From NCBI GenBank assembly GCA_026014875.1, contig JAOZHO010000034.1:120867-184866 (forward strand): a stretch of 64,000 nt of DNA, given 5' to 3'. Shown here piece by piece: positions 42,394 through 50,874 of the stretch (its first letter is position 1; each line of letters opens with the position of its first letter). The stretch is from Candidatus Bathyarchaeota archaeon. GTDB taxonomy: Archaea; Thermoproteota; Bathyarchaeia; TCS64. Position numbers and translations under genes: made by a program. The notes below the pieces were generated by a model that was given only the letters and a program-made list of their open reading frames with translations, did not search any database and was not told the DNA's origin.

Positions 42394-42403
42394 TGCGCGC
42401 GCA
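42394..42403. repeat. (GC)n tract TGCGCGCGCA
   Basis: Between the convergent HNH and Nmad2-like genes; followed by TTCTCGTCAATC. Confidence 0.5.
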
Positions 42404-42413
42404 TTCTCGTCAA

Positions 42414-43070
42414 TCAACATTCGATATCTTGATCAGACGCTCGATATTTAGTACATAAATTATGACCCTCTGGATTATTGAAAATGTTCAGTCCCGGCTC
42501 TCCATACAATGTCCGAGGTGTTTTACCAAGACTTTCAATCCATTCTATGAATTGTTCTTTATACCGGTCGTTTGCATTTGATTTATGTCCTTGTGTTTGG
42601 TGTACTATCTGAAGCAAATTATTAGGTAGATTGATGGGGTTGTCCCCGAAATAGTAAAAATGATTTGAGAGAAGTGAATACTTACCCCCCAGATCCGTGG
42701 GTCTATTTCCTTCTTTATGTACTCCTTCTCTTTGGGTTGGCGGATCGGTTGAATAATCATAAATGCAATCACCTAGTCTTAGCTTCGGGTCTTTGTTATT
42801 CCATTTAGGAATCTTCTTTTTCAGATGCTTTCTACAATATTCATCATATTGTTGAAGTGTCATCTTCTTGGTTACTTTCATTGCATAGATTACTTTGTTG
42901 GATAAATCACCCTGATCTTTGGCGTTTTTTGATCCTGTAGCTACTATCCAATCTCCTTCAGAAGCCGTTCTCCTAATTCTTGGTTTACAGATTGTTAGAG
43001 TACAGACCCCCCAGAACGGATTTGGTGCTGCGCCGTCATCGTACGGGATAGTATAACTATAAAGTTTCAT
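42414..43070 (-). CDS. Nmad2-like protein (nucleotide modification associated domain)
   Basis: The 218-residue protein starts MKLYSYTIPYDDGAAPNPFWG followed by VCTLTICKPRIRRTASEGDWIVATGSK, which I recognise as the Nmad2 pattern. Nmad domains were predicted from phage and defence contexts to act on, or sense, modified bases in DNA. The rest (GDCIYDYS, LSNHFYYFGDNPI, HQTQGHK) fits the same family. No enzymatic role is established. It is the last of three minus-strand genes (43577-44419, 43144-43515, this one) separated by (GC)n tracts. Confidence 0.75.
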   Translation of the reverse strand: MKLYSYTIPYDDGAAPNPFWGVCTLTICKPRIRRTASEGDWIVATGSKNAKDQGDLSNKVIYAMKVTKKMTLQQYDEYCRKHLKKKIPKWNNKDPKLRLGDCIYDYSTDPPTQREGVHKEGNRPTDLGGKYSLLSNHFYYFGDNPINLPNNLLQIVHQTQGHKSNANDRYKEQFIEWIESLGKTPRTLYGEPGLNIFNNPEGHNLCTKYRASDQDIEC

Positions 43071-43119
43071 GTTGAAGTATTAATTCTTCTAGAATTAAAT
43101 TATTTTCATCAGGTAAAAA

Positions 43120-43130
43120 TGCGCGCGCGA
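43120..43130. repeat. (GC)n tract TGCGCGCGCGA
   Basis: Between the Nmad2-like and HExxH genes. Confidence 0.5.
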
Positions 43131-43143
43131 GTGATTCTAGAAG

Positions 43144-43515
43144 TTATGGAAGAATGGCTTCTAGTGAGCCCCAATTATATGAGTTTAACCATTCTACTGT
43201 TCTTTCATGTACCTGTTTCTCTGTATCGCCAGGAAAGAGAATATGAACTATTTCATGAAGAGCAGTCTGTATTAAATCTAAAAGAATGCCTGAGATAAGA
43301 GGTTTCTCACTTGCTAAGTAACGGACATTCTTGTCGTTTATTGCAAACCGATTTTTTTCATACCATGCGATACCTACTGGTTCTTTCAAATGAGTGAAGC
43401 CATATTCTATGTTGTCGTAGGCTTCTAATTGCTCCTTTGTTAGGTTTTCAGTGGGTACAAATATTTTAGCAGACTCTACAATGATATCAAGGAATCTCAC
43501 TTTAGAAATGCTCAT
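43144..43515 (-). CDS. Small HExxH metallopeptidase-like protein
   Basis: The protein of 123 residues carries TALHEIVHILFPG near residue 86 and a further EKQVHERTVEWL, so two His and a downstream Glu/His for one zinc ion (minimal gluzincin, M78/ImmA-like size). ImmA-type proteases cleave repressors of mobile elements, but no HTH partner is fused. It lies between the Nmad2-like gene and the RAMA-type nuclease. Confidence 0.6.
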   Translation of the reverse strand: MSISKVRFLDIIVESAKIFVPTENLTKEQLEAYDNIEYGFTHLKEPVGIAWYEKNRFAINDKNVRYLASEKPLISGILLDLIQTALHEIVHILFPGDTEKQVHERTVEWLNSYNWGSLEAILP

Positions 43516-43556
43516 TTCTCTTCAGCCTCCAAGTTGAATTATAAGTGATTATTATC

Positions 43557-43566
43557 TGCGCGCGCG
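43557..43566. repeat. (GC)n tract TGCGCGCGCG
   Basis: Between the HExxH gene and the RAMA-type nuclease; followed by TTGTTTTTCGTCATC. Confidence 0.5.
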
Positions 43567-43576
43567 TTGTTTTTCG

Positions 43577-44419
43577 TCATCTAAACTCCTCAATTGACTT
43601 AATCTCTCCGTTTTGGTCTATAAACTTCCAATCGCGCCATCCATTCCGGGAAGTGCTTGTTACTTCACCTGAGAGGGCTGATGGGCTGGTGTAGTCCTTT
43701 CCTTGGTATGTGATCTTATTTGAGTGAATCCAGGTTGCATCGTATGTTTGATTTTTATAGGTGAAGAATATTGATTGGCCTTCAGGTTTTACTTTTGTCG
43801 GTTCAGGTTTCGTTGTCAGTTTAATCTTGTGGTCTTTAATTGTGTTAAAGAGGAAGGCTGTTTTTAATTCGGAGTCTTTCCTTTTGTAGATCTTGAATTC
43901 CAGGACTTTCTTCTCGTGGATTGGTATGCTGTCACATGCTTCCTGAAGTTTCTTGGTCTTCTTGTCGATTATGACGATTAGTGATGGTGGCAGGTCAATT
44001 AGGTTGGTGAGTGCCCGATGGATTTCACCTGAGCCTATCTCCTGTTTTACTTTTGTCACTAGGAATGGATCTCTTCTTATTGCGTCATAGAAAGTTTCGA
44101 CAAGATGCCGCTTACTCTTCTGTTCCTTTAGGCCTTGAGCGAACTTGTTTAGTTGTGGAACTATATGCTCAAAAAGCGGATGGGTAGATAGCTCTACTTC
44201 TATTATACTCCATTTTGGTGGAGTTAGTTTGAGGGCGTATGCGTCCGGGATTGAACCGATCCCACTTGGTGATTTGAGTTTTGTTTTGACTGGTAAATAA
44301 ATAATATCTTGGTCGAATATTTGCGAAGCAAACTTCTGGATATAGGCTTCTAGTTCTTTTTCTGACTCTGGTTTATGCTCGATGTATTCTACGCCATCGA
44401 CCGAAAGTAGGTGGCTCAT
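43577..44419 (-). CDS. PD-(D/E)xK-like nuclease with C-terminal RAMA-like domain
   Basis: From ATG 44419 (MSHLLSVDGVEYIEHKPESE) the protein has about 280 residues. The first half contains IGSIPDAYALKL followed by KWSIIEVELSTHPLFEHIVPQ, a PD...ExE-type nuclease-like core. The last 60 residues (YKNQTYDATWIHSNKITYQG then YTSPSALSGEVTSTSRNGWRDWKF) match the RAMA pattern found in restriction-modification proteins that read modified or specific DNA. A longer frame to 44539 crosses a (GC)n tract and is unlikely. A nuclease guided by a RAMA reader would be a type IV-like restriction factor. Confidence 0.7.
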   Translation of the reverse strand: MSHLLSVDGVEYIEHKPESEKELEAYIQKFASQIFDQDIIYLPVKTKLKSPSGIGSIPDAYALKLTPPKWSIIEVELSTHPLFEHIVPQLNKFAQGLKEQKSKRHLVETFYDAIRRDPFLVTKVKQEIGSGEIHRALTNLIDLPPSLIVIIDKKTKKLQEACDSIPIHEKKVLEFKIYKRKDSELKTAFLFNTIKDHKIKLTTKPEPTKVKPEGQSIFFTYKNQTYDATWIHSNKITYQGKDYTSPSALSGEVTSTSRNGWRDWKFIDQNGEIKSIEEFR

Positions 44420-44502
44420 CTCATATTTGTTAAGTTTATCAGAAATATAATATTTCAGTTGTATTTTCACAGATTGAATACACGATTCCGAGCGGGTATG
44501 AA

Positions 44503-44535
44503 TGCGCGCGCGATGAGTTTCAGTTGTACGCGCGA
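44503..44535. repeat. (GC)n doublet
   Basis: TGCGCGCGCGA and ACGCGCGA separated by 14-16 bases, between the RAMA-type nuclease and the fused methylase gene, the divergent promoter region. Confidence 0.5.
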
Positions 44536-44625
44536 TCAAGTTATGACGAAACCTTTAAATAGGATATAATTGCAATATCTCTTGCTCGCATATGCGAGTA
44601 GAACAATACACAAAGGTGCGAAAAA

Positions 44626-46761
44626 ATGAGTACGCTAGAAATGACTGAACCGGAAATAAAAAATATGATTGTGAATATGCTAATTGAGGAATATAATTAT
44701 CCTTCATCCAATATTTATACTGAAGTCTCAGCGTCACTCGGTAACGCACGATTCAAAGCCGATGTTGTTGTATACTCAAATAACCATCCTCATATCCTTG
44801 TTGAAATAAAAAATATAAAAAACACCTTACAATTTAACATACACCAACTTGAACGAATTACAGAAGCCATCAATCCACATTTCACAATCTTAACTAATGG
44901 TCTAGATTTTAAATTTTATAAAGTAATAACTGATAACTATAAAATCTCTTTAAAAGAAATTACAGATATTCCAAAATTCAACGAAACATTAACCAAAGCA
45001 GATAAAGAGGAACCTGAAAACTTGGTGACTCTCTCAGATAATAGATATTTAACCATGATGTGGCGCCATTTCGATATACTTCGCGGAGAGTCGCATCATC
45101 CATTTGATAGTTTCAAATACCTGCTCTTATTGTATGCCGCAAAATACTATGATGAAAAATCAGATTTACCAATTTTTTATTTAGAATCAAATCCAGAAAT
45201 AACGAGAAATAAAATTCTGGGACTAGTAAATAACCTAGTTGATGCAAATGATGGGCTTTCTGATGTGAGAATTCCTTTCAAAGCTGAATCTCTTTATGAA
45301 ATCGTGCGTGATTTACAGAAAGCATCATTAACAACATCTACTGAGTCGTTTAAAAAAATACTTCCAACGCTTATCAATAGGTTTGGAAAAAACTTACAGG
45401 AATATACGACACCGGAAATCATAGCGAATTTAATTGTTGATACCCTAAATCCTGGTGTTGATGATTTATTTTTAGACCCTGCGTGTGGGCTAGCAGGATT
45501 TTTATTAAAAATGGCCGATACTGGTTCACAAATAACCGGATTGGAGTTATCACTGGAAACTGCCCATCTGGCGAATTTAATCATAATATTATCTGGTGTA
45601 TCGGGCACCGTGCATCATTCTAATGGTTTAGACGTTTCTGATCTTAATGAAAATAAATACAGCATCGTAGCAGTTCAACCTCCCTTTGGGCTTCAAATAA
45701 ATGAGCCAAGACCTGAATATTCTCTATATAAATATCCATCTAAAACATACTCCGAAGAATTATTCGTAGAAGCAGTTCTGAAGTACCTAAAACCAAATGG
45801 ACTGGGAGCAATTCTAGTACCAAACGGGTTCCTTTCACTCTCAAATTATTCTTCAGTTAGACAGTTTCTGCTCCAAAATAGTAAAATCAAAGGAGTCTTC
45901 AACTTTTCTCCTGATTTATATGATAATTGGTTTAGGATCTCTACTAGTTTATTGATCTTCGAAAAATCTATGGAGGGGACATCAAAAAGTGATCCTGTCT
46001 TCTTCTGCAAATTAGATAATAAAAATTATGAGAAAATAGTTCAGGATTTCAAAAAGTATTTGGATCTTGAATATGTCGAAGATCACGATTCTGTAGTTAT
46101 CACTCCTATAATTAGTCCTGATAATCTTGATTTTGATTACATACAAGGATTTCAATATCTTCAAAGAATTGATGGTTCTCATTTCATTGAACTTGGAAGA
46201 CTCATTGAGGTGATTACTGGGGCTTCACTTAACCGGGTTGGCGAAGTAGTGGAAAATGGTAGTTATAGTTATATCCGGGCATCAAATATCGGTGAAGGCG
46301 TAATCGATTTTTCTCATGTAGATTCTATCACTCTCTCAGATCCACATAGTAAATATTTGGCTCAACCAAACGATGTTCTTCTTTCACGAGCAGGAACCAT
46401 TGGGAAAGTAGCCATCGTAGCGAACGAATCTAACCTAGTGATAGGATCGAATGTTGTTATTCTTAGAATTAAGGATAATCGTATTAAATCTGAGTTTTTA
46501 CTTGGTTTCCTTCTTTCAAACTTAGGAAAAAGACAGCTTGTGATGTACTCAACTGGATCTACAATAAGCCATATCAGTTCGAAAAATATTGGCAGAATAA
46601 AAATTCCAGTTCATGATTTGAATGATCAGAATAATGTTGTTGGATTACTACAGAATCTTGTTTCCTTGAAGAATAAAGAAGAAGAACTTATCCAGAAGAT
46701 CAAACAAAAGCGAGTGCTCATTCTGGAGCAACTTGACTCAGCCTTTAAGGAGGGTGTCTAG
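44626..46761 (+). CDS. Fused nuclease/N6-methylase/specificity protein with degenerate methylase motifs
   Basis: Single chain of 711 residues. Residues 1-110 resemble the HsdR N-terminal nuclease (YTEVSAS, FKADVVVYSN, ILVEIKN: a PD-(D/E)xK set). Residues about 260-480 are an HsdM-like methylase: LQEYTTPEIIANLIVD, motif I DPACGLAGFLLKM, motif IV VAVQPPFG. In active enzymes these read DPACGxGxFL and NPPF/Y; here one Gly is Ala and Asn is Gln, so methylation is doubtful. Residues about 520-711 are an HsdS-type target recognition domain (LLSRAGTIGKVAIV, STGSTISHISSKNIGRIKIPV) with a coiled-coil end. The layout is type IIG-like. The stop overlaps the start of the Cas4-like gene. Confidence 0.82.
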   Translation: MSTLEMTEPEIKNMIVNMLIEEYNYPSSNIYTEVSASLGNARFKADVVVYSNNHPHILVEIKNIKNTLQFNIHQLERITEAINPHFTILTNGLDFKFYKVITDNYKISLKEITDIPKFNETLTKADKEEPENLVTLSDNRYLTMMWRHFDILRGESHHPFDSFKYLLLLYAAKYYDEKSDLPIFYLESNPEITRNKILGLVNNLVDANDGLSDVRIPFKAESLYEIVRDLQKASLTTSTESFKKILPTLINRFGKNLQEYTTPEIIANLIVDTLNPGVDDLFLDPACGLAGFLLKMADTGSQITGLELSLETAHLANLIIILSGVSGTVHHSNGLDVSDLNENKYSIVAVQPPFGLQINEPRPEYSLYKYPSKTYSEELFVEAVLKYLKPNGLGAILVPNGFLSLSNYSSVRQFLLQNSKIKGVFNFSPDLYDNWFRISTSLLIFEKSMEGTSKSDPVFFCKLDNKNYEKIVQDFKKYLDLEYVEDHDSVVITPIISPDNLDFDYIQGFQYLQRIDGSHFIELGRLIEVITGASLNRVGEVVENGSYSYIRASNIGEGVIDFSHVDSITLSDPHSKYLAQPNDVLLSRAGTIGKVAIVANESNLVIGSNVVILRIKDNRIKSEFLLGFLLSNLGKRQLVMYSTGSTISHISSKNIGRIKIPVHDLNDQNNVVGLLQNLVSLKNKEEELIQKIKQKRVLILEQLDSAFKEGV

Positions 46762-47480
46762 TGGTCATTGGCATCAAGTGTAGTGAGGAAGGAGACATTT
46801 CCTTTGAGACCTGCATGGAATGCGAAAAATGCTTGCCAAAGACGCTTATTGCCGCTTTAAAACAATATGATTTCAGAACGCACCCCGATAGATACAATAT
46901 ATCAGAAATATTGAGATGCCAAAGACAAGTATTTTACGACCGTACCATTGGGCCAAAAAATGAGTATATACCTCTTGAAGTATTGTGGATGAGAAAACGA
47001 GGAAAGTATTTTGAAACTATCTTAGAGAGAACGGACATCAACGATGTTACAGGAATTCTCGTTGTTGATGTAGACGGTCAAACTGTTCAAATTAGAGGAA
47101 AGCTTGATGGGTTTTCTCAATATTCTAAGGAGTTAATTGAAGTTAAATCCACAAGAATAAGCGTAGATTTTGTACCGCGTGAAAAAGATATGCTCCAATT
47201 ACAATGTTATGTGTCGCTTTACAAAGATATTTTCAAGGAAATACGAGGATTACGTCTTGTCTACCTAGGCATGTCTAATTTTAAAACATTTGATATTGAA
47301 ATGGTTGATCAAACAGATTTTATTACATCTCGAGTACGTGATTTACATACTTGTATTGTAGACTCTGTTCTTCCAGAAAAAGAAGAATCTCGCAACTGTA
47401 GATATTGTGTTTTTAAAGATGAATGTGCTGGAGGATATTCCACACATATAGAAACCGAAATAGTGGTAAAAAGTGAGTAA
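46761..47480 (+). CDS. Cas4/RecB-like Fe-S nuclease
   Basis: The GTG start shares its G with the preceding TAG stop, so it is translationally coupled to the fused methylase gene. The 239 residues have an N-terminal CMECEKC, then ISEILRCQRQVFYDR, the nuclease core IRGKLDGFSQYSKELIEVKSTR (D...ExK) and a C-terminal CRYCVFKDEC: four Cys framing a PD-(D/E)xK nuclease, as in Cas4. No CRISPR array or other cas gene is in the window, so it is a solo Cas4-like protein serving the restriction-like partner. Confidence 0.8.
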   Translation: MVIGIKCSEEGDISFETCMECEKCLPKTLIAALKQYDFRTHPDRYNISEILRCQRQVFYDRTIGPKNEYIPLEVLWMRKRGKYFETILERTDINDVTGILVVDVDGQTVQIRGKLDGFSQYSKELIEVKSTRISVDFVPREKDMLQLQCYVSLYKDIFKEIRGLRLVYLGMSNFKTFDIEMVDQTDFITSRVRDLHTCIVDSVLPEKEESRNCRYCVFKDECAGGYSTHIETEIVVKSE

Positions 47481-47481
47481 C

Positions 47482-47568
47482 ATGAAGAATGATATACCAA
47501 AAAAATTAACCCTGATTAGCTCAATAGAGTTGAAATTCATTTTACTTGAAGGTAATTGGGATGAATAA
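47482..47568 (+). CDS. Possible 28-residue coupling ORF before hsdM
   Basis: ATG 47482 follows the Cas4-like stop by one base and the frame (MKNDIPKKLTLISSIELKFI...) ends at TAA 47566-47568, overlapping the hsdM ATG at 47561. Its position bridges the two operons and could couple translation. Short; may be chance. Confidence 0.35.
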   Translation: MKNDIPKKLTLISSIELKFILLEGNWDE

Positions 47569-49573
47569 TTGGAGTGAAAAAGTTAGTTTCATCTGGTCCG
47601 TAGCGGATCTTCTTCGAGGTCCTTATCGTCCAAATCAGTACAAGGATATTATGCTGCCTTTGACCGTTCTTCGCCGTCTTGACTGTGTTTTAGAGCCAAC
47701 GAAAGATGCTGTGCGTGCTCGATACGAGAGTCTGGAAAAAAGTAAGATTAAGAATATTGAGCCAATTCTTAATCGCGAAGCAGGGCAGGCATTCCATAAT
47801 GCAAGTCGTTTTACGTTTGAACGGTTGAAAGATGATCCTGATAATATTGCAGCGAATCTTACGCATTATATTAATAACTTTTCATCAAAAGCACGAGAAA
47901 TAATCGAATATTTTGGATTTGAAGAACATATACCAAAACTTGATGGTGCAAATCGTCTGTATCTATTAGTGTCTAGATTCAATGATATTGATCTTCACCC
48001 GGACACTGTGTCCAATATCGAAATGGGTTACATATTCGAAGAATTAATTAGACGTTTCAATGAAGCAAGCAATGAAGAAGCAGGAGACCACTTTACACCA
48101 AGAGAAGTAATTAGACTCATGGTTAACTTACTATTCGCACCAGACGATGAAATCTTAACAACAAAAGGCATAGTAAAAACCCTTTTTGACCCCGCTGCAG
48201 GAACCGGGGGGATGCTCTCTGTATCCGAAAAATATTTACGAGATTTAAATCCAGACGCACGATTTGAAGTCTTTGCACAAGACTACAACGACCAAGCTTT
48301 CGCTATATGCGGCTCTGATATGATGATAAAAGGCAACAACCTTGACAACATACGTTTTGGTGACAGCTTCACAGAAGATCAATTCTCAAGCCATAAATTC
48401 GACTATATGTTGGCTAACCCTCCCTTTGGAGTAGAATGGAAACCAGAAGAAGATTTCATTAAAAAAGAACACGAAAATCAGGGATGGGGTGGAAGATTTG
48501 GTGCAGGACTTCCAAGAATAAATGATGGGTCACTTCTATTCCTTCAGCATATGCTTAGTAAAATGAAAACACAGAATGAAGGAGGAACAAGATTAGGAAT
48601 AGTCTTCAACGCTTCACCCCTTTTTACAGGAAGTGCCGGCTCAGGAGAAAGCGAAATTCGTCGATGGATAATTGAGAATGATTGGCTCGAATCTATCGTG
48701 GCTTTACCCTCTGAACTCTTCTATAATACGGGCATTAACACGTACATTTGGATATTGACAAACCGAAAAGACCCACTTAGAAAAGGGAAGGTCCAGCTAA
48801 TTGATGCCACTGAGCATTATAAGAAATTACGTAGAAATCTCGGAAACAAAAGAAACGAGATAAGTGAAGAACAAATAAAAGAAATAACACGCATCTACGG
48901 AGAATATAGGGAAGGTAAATATGTCAAAATATTAGATATTGGAGACTTGGGGTATTATAGAATAAAAGTAGAAAGACCATTGCGTCTTAACTTCGCTGTA
49001 CTTGATGAAAGAATAGAAAAAGTCAAAGAAAAACGACAATTTATTAATCTATCACAAAGTAGAAAAAGTAAAGACCTAAAAGAAATAAAAGAAGAGATAA
49101 ACAAAGGAGTGGAGTTGCAAGAAGAGATCATTAATGCACTTAACTCTCTTCGTCCTTTTGGAAAATTTAAAAACGAAAAAGATTTTTCAGCTAAACTCAG
49201 AAATGCTTTGAAGTTTTCAGGATTGAATATTAAAACCTCGCTTTTAAGAGATATTAAAGATGCCCTAGGAGAAAAAGATGAAACCGCTGAAATTTGCACG
49301 GATAGAAAAGGTAACCCCTTACCGGACCCCGATCTAAGAGATTATGAAAATGTGCCCTTAACCGAAAACATCGAAGAATATTTGAAAAGAGAAGTATTTC
49401 CTTATGTCCCGGATGCTTGGTTAGACACTGAATATACTAGAATTGGATATGACATCAACTTCAATAGATATTTCTATAAATACACGCCATCAAGACCGCT
49501 TGAACTGATTGAAGCAGAGCTAAAAAAAATTGAAGATGAGATAACAAAACTACTTGAAGGGTTGAACCAATGA
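47561..49573 (+). CDS. hsdM: Type I restriction-modification methylase subunit
   Basis: N6-adenine methyltransferase of a type I system. From ATG 47561 (MNNWSEKVSFIWSVADLLRG) the 670-residue protein has the HsdM N-terminal helical domain and intact motifs: DHFTPREVIRLMVNLLF, DPAAGTGGMLSVSE (motif I) and DYMLANPPFGVEW (motif IV). The C-terminal part is long and helical. A GAAGGT lies 8 bases upstream. Overlaps hsdS by 4 bases in an ATGA arrangement. Confidence 0.95.
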   Translation: MNNWSEKVSFIWSVADLLRGPYRPNQYKDIMLPLTVLRRLDCVLEPTKDAVRARYESLEKSKIKNIEPILNREAGQAFHNASRFTFERLKDDPDNIAANLTHYINNFSSKAREIIEYFGFEEHIPKLDGANRLYLLVSRFNDIDLHPDTVSNIEMGYIFEELIRRFNEASNEEAGDHFTPREVIRLMVNLLFAPDDEILTTKGIVKTLFDPAAGTGGMLSVSEKYLRDLNPDARFEVFAQDYNDQAFAICGSDMMIKGNNLDNIRFGDSFTEDQFSSHKFDYMLANPPFGVEWKPEEDFIKKEHENQGWGGRFGAGLPRINDGSLLFLQHMLSKMKTQNEGGTRLGIVFNASPLFTGSAGSGESEIRRWIIENDWLESIVALPSELFYNTGINTYIWILTNRKDPLRKGKVQLIDATEHYKKLRRNLGNKRNEISEEQIKEITRIYGEYREGKYVKILDIGDLGYYRIKVERPLRLNFAVLDERIEKVKEKRQFINLSQSRKSKDLKEIKEEINKGVELQEEIINALNSLRPFGKFKNEKDFSAKLRNALKFSGLNIKTSLLRDIKDALGEKDETAEICTDRKGNPLPDPDLRDYENVPLTENIEEYLKREVFPYVPDAWLDTEYTRIGYDINFNRYFYKYTPSRPLELIEAELKKIEDEITKLLEGLNQ

Positions 49574-50874
49574 AGCAAAATACTGTTCATAAAAATGAGT
49601 CAGAAGGTTTAAGAGCTAAAGATTGGGTGACTCAGCGACTTCGTTTTCTATGCGAATTCAACCCATCAAAATCTGAAATTAAAAACTATGATCCAGATAT
49701 GGAAGTTTCTTTTTTACCAATGAAAAATATTGGAGATGATGGTACTTATTCTCTTGAAGAAATTCGGCCAATAAAAAACGTTGAAAAAAAATTTACATAT
49801 TTTAGTACTAATGATGTAATAATCGCTAAAATTACTCCCTGTTTTGAAAATGGCAAAGGGGCGAGAATTCAAGATTTAGTCAATGGAATAGGATTTGGTA
49901 CGACTGAATTACATGTACTTAGACCATTTTCAAATATCCTTCCTCAATTTTTATATTATACGACCCAATCTCAAGAATTTCTTGACCATGGCACTTCAGT
50001 GATGACTGGAGCTGCGGGTCAAAAAAGAGTTCCCATTGATTTTATTAAGAACTATAAAATTAAGTTACCTCCCATAAAAGAACAGATAGAACTAGTATCT
50101 TATTTGGATAAAATTCTACAAACAATTAACTTAGTTATGAGTTATAAACAGTCTCAAGTGGAAATATTAACTGAAAAGAAACATTCTTTAAATAATGAAG
50201 TAATTTTGAAGGGAATCAAACAAAACATTTCTATAAAGGAGTCAGAGCAAGAATGGCTGGGTAAAATTCCAGAACATTGGGATATTATTCGAACTAAAGG
50301 TCTTTATTATGAAGTTAATGATCGAACTGAATCGGGGGAAGAAGAATTGCTTACTGTCTCACATATTACCGGAATTACACCACGATCTGAAAAAAATGTG
50401 AATATGTTTTTACCCGAAACATTTGTAAACTATAAAAAATGTCAAACTGGAGATCTCGTGATTAATACTATGTGGGCCTGGATGGGCGCACTAGGCATCG
50501 CTTTTCAAGAGGGTATCGTAAGCCCATCATATAATGTATATAGATCTCGAAACATCAGTTATTTTCCAAAATATTATGATAAGCTGTTTAGAACAAGAAA
50601 ATTTATTTCAGAAATTAATCGATTCTCAAAAGGCGTATGGTCATCCAGACTAAGATTGTATCCTCAAGAATTCTTTGAAATAAAAATACCCAATCCTCCG
50701 TATAATGAACAAAAAAATATTTCAGATTATCTTGATGATAAAATAAACGATATCGATGTGCTAGTGAATAAAATTCGAGATACCATTAAAAAAATGGTCG
50801 AATATAAGAAATCTATAATTTCTTCTGTAGTGAGTGGTAAAGAAAAAAAAAGCGATGGTAAAAATGCCTACTGA
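49570..50874 (+). CDS. hsdS: Type I restriction specificity subunit
   Basis: Selects the bipartite DNA target. The 434 residues show two target-recognition halves: WVTQRLRFLCEFNPSKSEI (first) with KRVPIDFIKNYKIKLPPIKEQ ending it, and EWLGKIPEHWDIIRTKGLYYE (second) ending with ILIPN-like EIKIPNPPYNEQKNISDYLD. Conserved helices follow each. The half-site structure is complete. Overlaps hsdR at its end. Confidence 0.93.
   Translation: MKQNTVHKNESEGLRAKDWVTQRLRFLCEFNPSKSEIKNYDPDMEVSFLPMKNIGDDGTYSLEEIRPIKNVEKKFTYFSTNDVIIAKITPCFENGKGARIQDLVNGIGFGTTELHVLRPFSNILPQFLYYTTQSQEFLDHGTSVMTGAAGQKRVPIDFIKNYKIKLPPIKEQIELVSYLDKILQTINLVMSYKQSQVEILTEKKHSLNNEVILKGIKQNISIKESEQEWLGKIPEHWDIIRTKGLYYEVNDRTESGEEELLTVSHITGITPRSEKNVNMFLPETFVNYKKCQTGDLVINTMWAWMGALGIAFQEGIVSPSYNVYRSRNISYFPKYYDKLFRTRKFISEINRFSKGVWSSRLRLYPQEFFEIKIPNPPYNEQKNISDYLDDKINDIDVLVNKIRDTIKKMVEYKKSIISSVVSGKEKKSDGKNAY

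Noticed and set aside
46761..47480. Cas4-like gene taken as a sign of a CRISPR-Cas locus
   Set aside because: No regularly spaced repeats and no cas1, cas2 or effector genes are in the window; the gene is coupled to a restriction-type partner.
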